A stretch of DNA of 64,000 nt, from contig JAHBVI010000008.1 of NCBI GenBank assembly GCA_019637635.1, positions 1 to 64,000 of the forward strand, in the 5' to 3' direction. The position numbers and the translations under genes were made by a program. Origin of the DNA: Anaerolineae bacterium (GTDB lineage: Bacteria > Chloroflexota > Anaerolineae > Promineifilales > Promineifilaceae). Of the stretch, positions 62,675 through 64,000 are shown one piece after another; the first letter of the stretch is position 1; each line of letters starts with the position of its first letter. The notes under the pieces were generated by a model, which saw nothing but the letters and a program-made list of their open reading frames with translations, did no database searches and was not told the DNA's origin.

Positions 62675-63970
62675 ATGAATACGCCAGTTGTGTCGCCTTC
62701 GCTTGAGCTACTGACGGCGAATGAGCGACTGCTCGAACTAAGACGACAGGCACAACAAAATAAAGCAGAGCCAGGTTTGTCGGGGTCAAAACAGTCGTCG
62801 CCAGACCAACCACCCTGGGTAAATGCCGGTTCAGACGAGGTTTCTGTAACGGCCGTTACCGCCATCACTCGCCTTCCATCTCATCTTGGTTGGGAGAGCC
62901 AACCGGTTTCTCTGGTGGTGCGAAAGCCCTGGCAGCCTTGTGAGGTTTCAGCCCCCATCTCAGAACAGTTAGGGGCTGACCATCCTTCCTCTTGTCCTAT
63001 ACCTGACAGGAGCGATACGGGTGGTCAGCCTTCAGGTGTTTCTGAAGAGGTTGGTTCCCCGTTTCGTCTCCCTCTTGATGATGACACGGTCAGAAATTAC
63101 CCCTCTATTGGCCTGGCTGCTTTGCAGGTAGAGCAAGTAGCACCTTACCGTGTCTGGCTGCTGTGCCGGTACCTTGATGAACAGGGACGAGGCTGGTTGC
63201 CACTATCAGATGTGTGCCAGCAGTTAACCGGAAAAGGCTCAAAGCTGCGACTCTTCGGCTGGCGACGACTCCGGCAAGTGCTGGGGCAGGGGCAGGGTTT
63301 GTTCTGGGAATGGGACAAAACAAGTGGTCGCCTCTGGCTCTATGGTGCAGCCGCTGTCGCTGCTAATCTGGATGTGCCCCGGTTAACCGGCCGGGTCGTA
63401 GCGTTGCCACTCTCGGCAATGACGGCCAGCATCGGTGACTTCAAAGCCCATGTTTATGCTGCCTGGCACAGCGGCCGGAAACGACACAATCCCATTTCCC
63501 GCAAAGTGCAACAATCGCTTACCGGTATCCCCGAGCGAACCCAACGCCACTATTGCCAGGTTGCCCACATTGGTAGCCAAACAAACATCGCTATCGCTGG
63601 CAGTTACCATCCAGAGCAGGAACAGGAACAAGCCTGGCAGCACGGCCGCGCGCTATTTGTCTTTAACGATTATCACGGCCGTTTGGGACGCAAAGGTCGA
63701 CGTTACCTGGCCTGGCACTTGCCGAACAGCTACCACGGCCCGCATCAGCAGACGGCCGTTGGCCGAGTACGGAAAATCAACCGGAAACTGACAGACCTTG
63801 TGGACAAAGGGGCGCAGGGGAACGGCAGTCAGCCAGTTGAGAAGCGGTACTACGCCAACGGTAAAGCGGCCGCACGAGCCTGGAATCGAGATACCACTAA
63901 GGAGGTCTATTGGCTAATAAACACAACCACTCACCATTGCAGGCTTTGGTCCGTTTTTTCTTTAACATAG
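62675..63970 (+). CDS. Hypothetical protein with winged-helix-like core, 431 aa
   Basis: Not recognised with confidence. The N-terminal 140 residues are low-complexity and Ser/Pro-rich (probably disordered). Residues about 155-215 (YRVWLLCRYLDEQGRGWLPL, DVCQQLTGKGSKLRLFGWRR) look like a winged-helix DNA-binding unit. Residues 240-300 (FKAHVYAAWHSGRKRHNPIS, QSLTGIPERTQRHYCQVAHI) look like a second helix-turn-helix of the type seen in replication-initiator or plasmid/integrative-element proteins. The basic C-terminus (GRLGRKGRRYLAWHLPNSYH, KINRKLTDLVDKG) also fits a DNA-binding protein. Three octamers are present, so it is not a recent arrival. No good ribosome site before ATG 62675; later starts are possible. 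It ends 30 nt before the window edge. Confidence 0.55.
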   Translation: MNTPVVSPSLELLTANERLLELRRQAQQNKAEPGLSGSKQSSPDQPPWVNAGSDEVSVTAVTAITRLPSHLGWESQPVSLVVRKPWQPCEVSAPISEQLGADHPSSCPIPDRSDTGGQPSGVSEEVGSPFRLPLDDDTVRNYPSIGLAALQVEQVAPYRVWLLCRYLDEQGRGWLPLSDVCQQLTGKGSKLRLFGWRRLRQVLGQGQGLFWEWDKTSGRLWLYGAAAVAANLDVPRLTGRVVALPLSAMTASIGDFKAHVYAAWHSGRKRHNPISRKVQQSLTGIPERTQRHYCQVAHIGSQTNIAIAGSYHPEQEQEQAWQHGRALFVFNDYHGRLGRKGRRYLAWHLPNSYHGPHQQTAVGRVRKINRKLTDLVDKGAQGNGSQPVEKRYYANGKAAARAWNRDTTKEVYWLINTTTHHCRLWSVFSLT

Positions 63971-64000
63971 CTCGGAAATTTTTTGCCGCCGTTATAAGGG

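Overview
The window looks like a chromosomal segment of a GC-rich, probably filamentous Chloroflexota (Anaerolineae-like) bacterium. This is inferred from gene content, not from a marker gene: very large secreted proteins built from CSLREA/NosD-type beta-helices, Ig-like modules and DNRLRE domains, S8 proteases with Thr/Pro linkers, TPR-CHAT proteins, STAND NTPases and many zinc-ribbon membrane proteins. No rRNA, tRNA or CRISPR array was found.

Layout. 1-25 kb: a partial S8 protease with a long Thr/Pro repeat; a 4,973-residue secreted beta-helix/Ig-like/DNRLRE protein; a pseudo-receiver protein; a DUF4143-type ATPase behind a perfect palindrome; a two-component system; and a second S8 protease that carries the same beta-helix and DNRLRE modules as the giant protein. 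24.9-29 kb: an operon of ECF sigma factor, putative anti-sigma-like regulator and TPR-CHAT protease. 29-37 kb: an ATP-grasp protein, a NB-ARC/TPR protein split in frame by an inverted repeat, a DJ-1-like protein without its nucleophile, and a sugar-type operon (AGE epimerase, AAC(3)-like acetyltransferase, DUF4434). 37.6-45.4 kb: seven co-oriented genes, six with paired-cysteine zinc ribbons; one of these is a degenerate M14-like protein that lies next to an intact M14 peptidase. 45.8-50.6 kb: a second, divergent ECF sigma/regulator/TPR-CHAT operon. 50.7-53.4 kb: small genes and gene fragments. 53.5-58.9 kb: a SNF2 helicase operon whose SWIM partner is cut by an IS630-type element. 59.2-60.7 kb: an intact AbiE-type toxin-antitoxin pair. 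60.7-64 kb: a SWIM pseudogene, a repeat-rich gap and an unrecognised 431-residue protein.

Two points stand out. First, the two ECF sigma/regulator/TPR-CHAT triads have the same gene order and both keep a His/Cys dyad 40 residues apart. They resemble the protease-sigma branch of the type III-E CRISPR (Craspase) pathway without any CRISPR component, so CHAT cleavage of the middle protein could release the sigma factor (inference). Second, the 8-bp palindrome ACGGCCGT occurs about 125 times by hand count, roughly once per 500 bases, inside and outside genes and in different codon frames. It is absent from the IS element and the AbiE pair. It behaves like the cyanobacterial HIP1 repeat, and in one gene it sits where the catalytic cysteine should be. 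Several intergenic inverted repeats made of iterated short words, and a three-copy element of about 100-140 bp, add a further layer of repeats.
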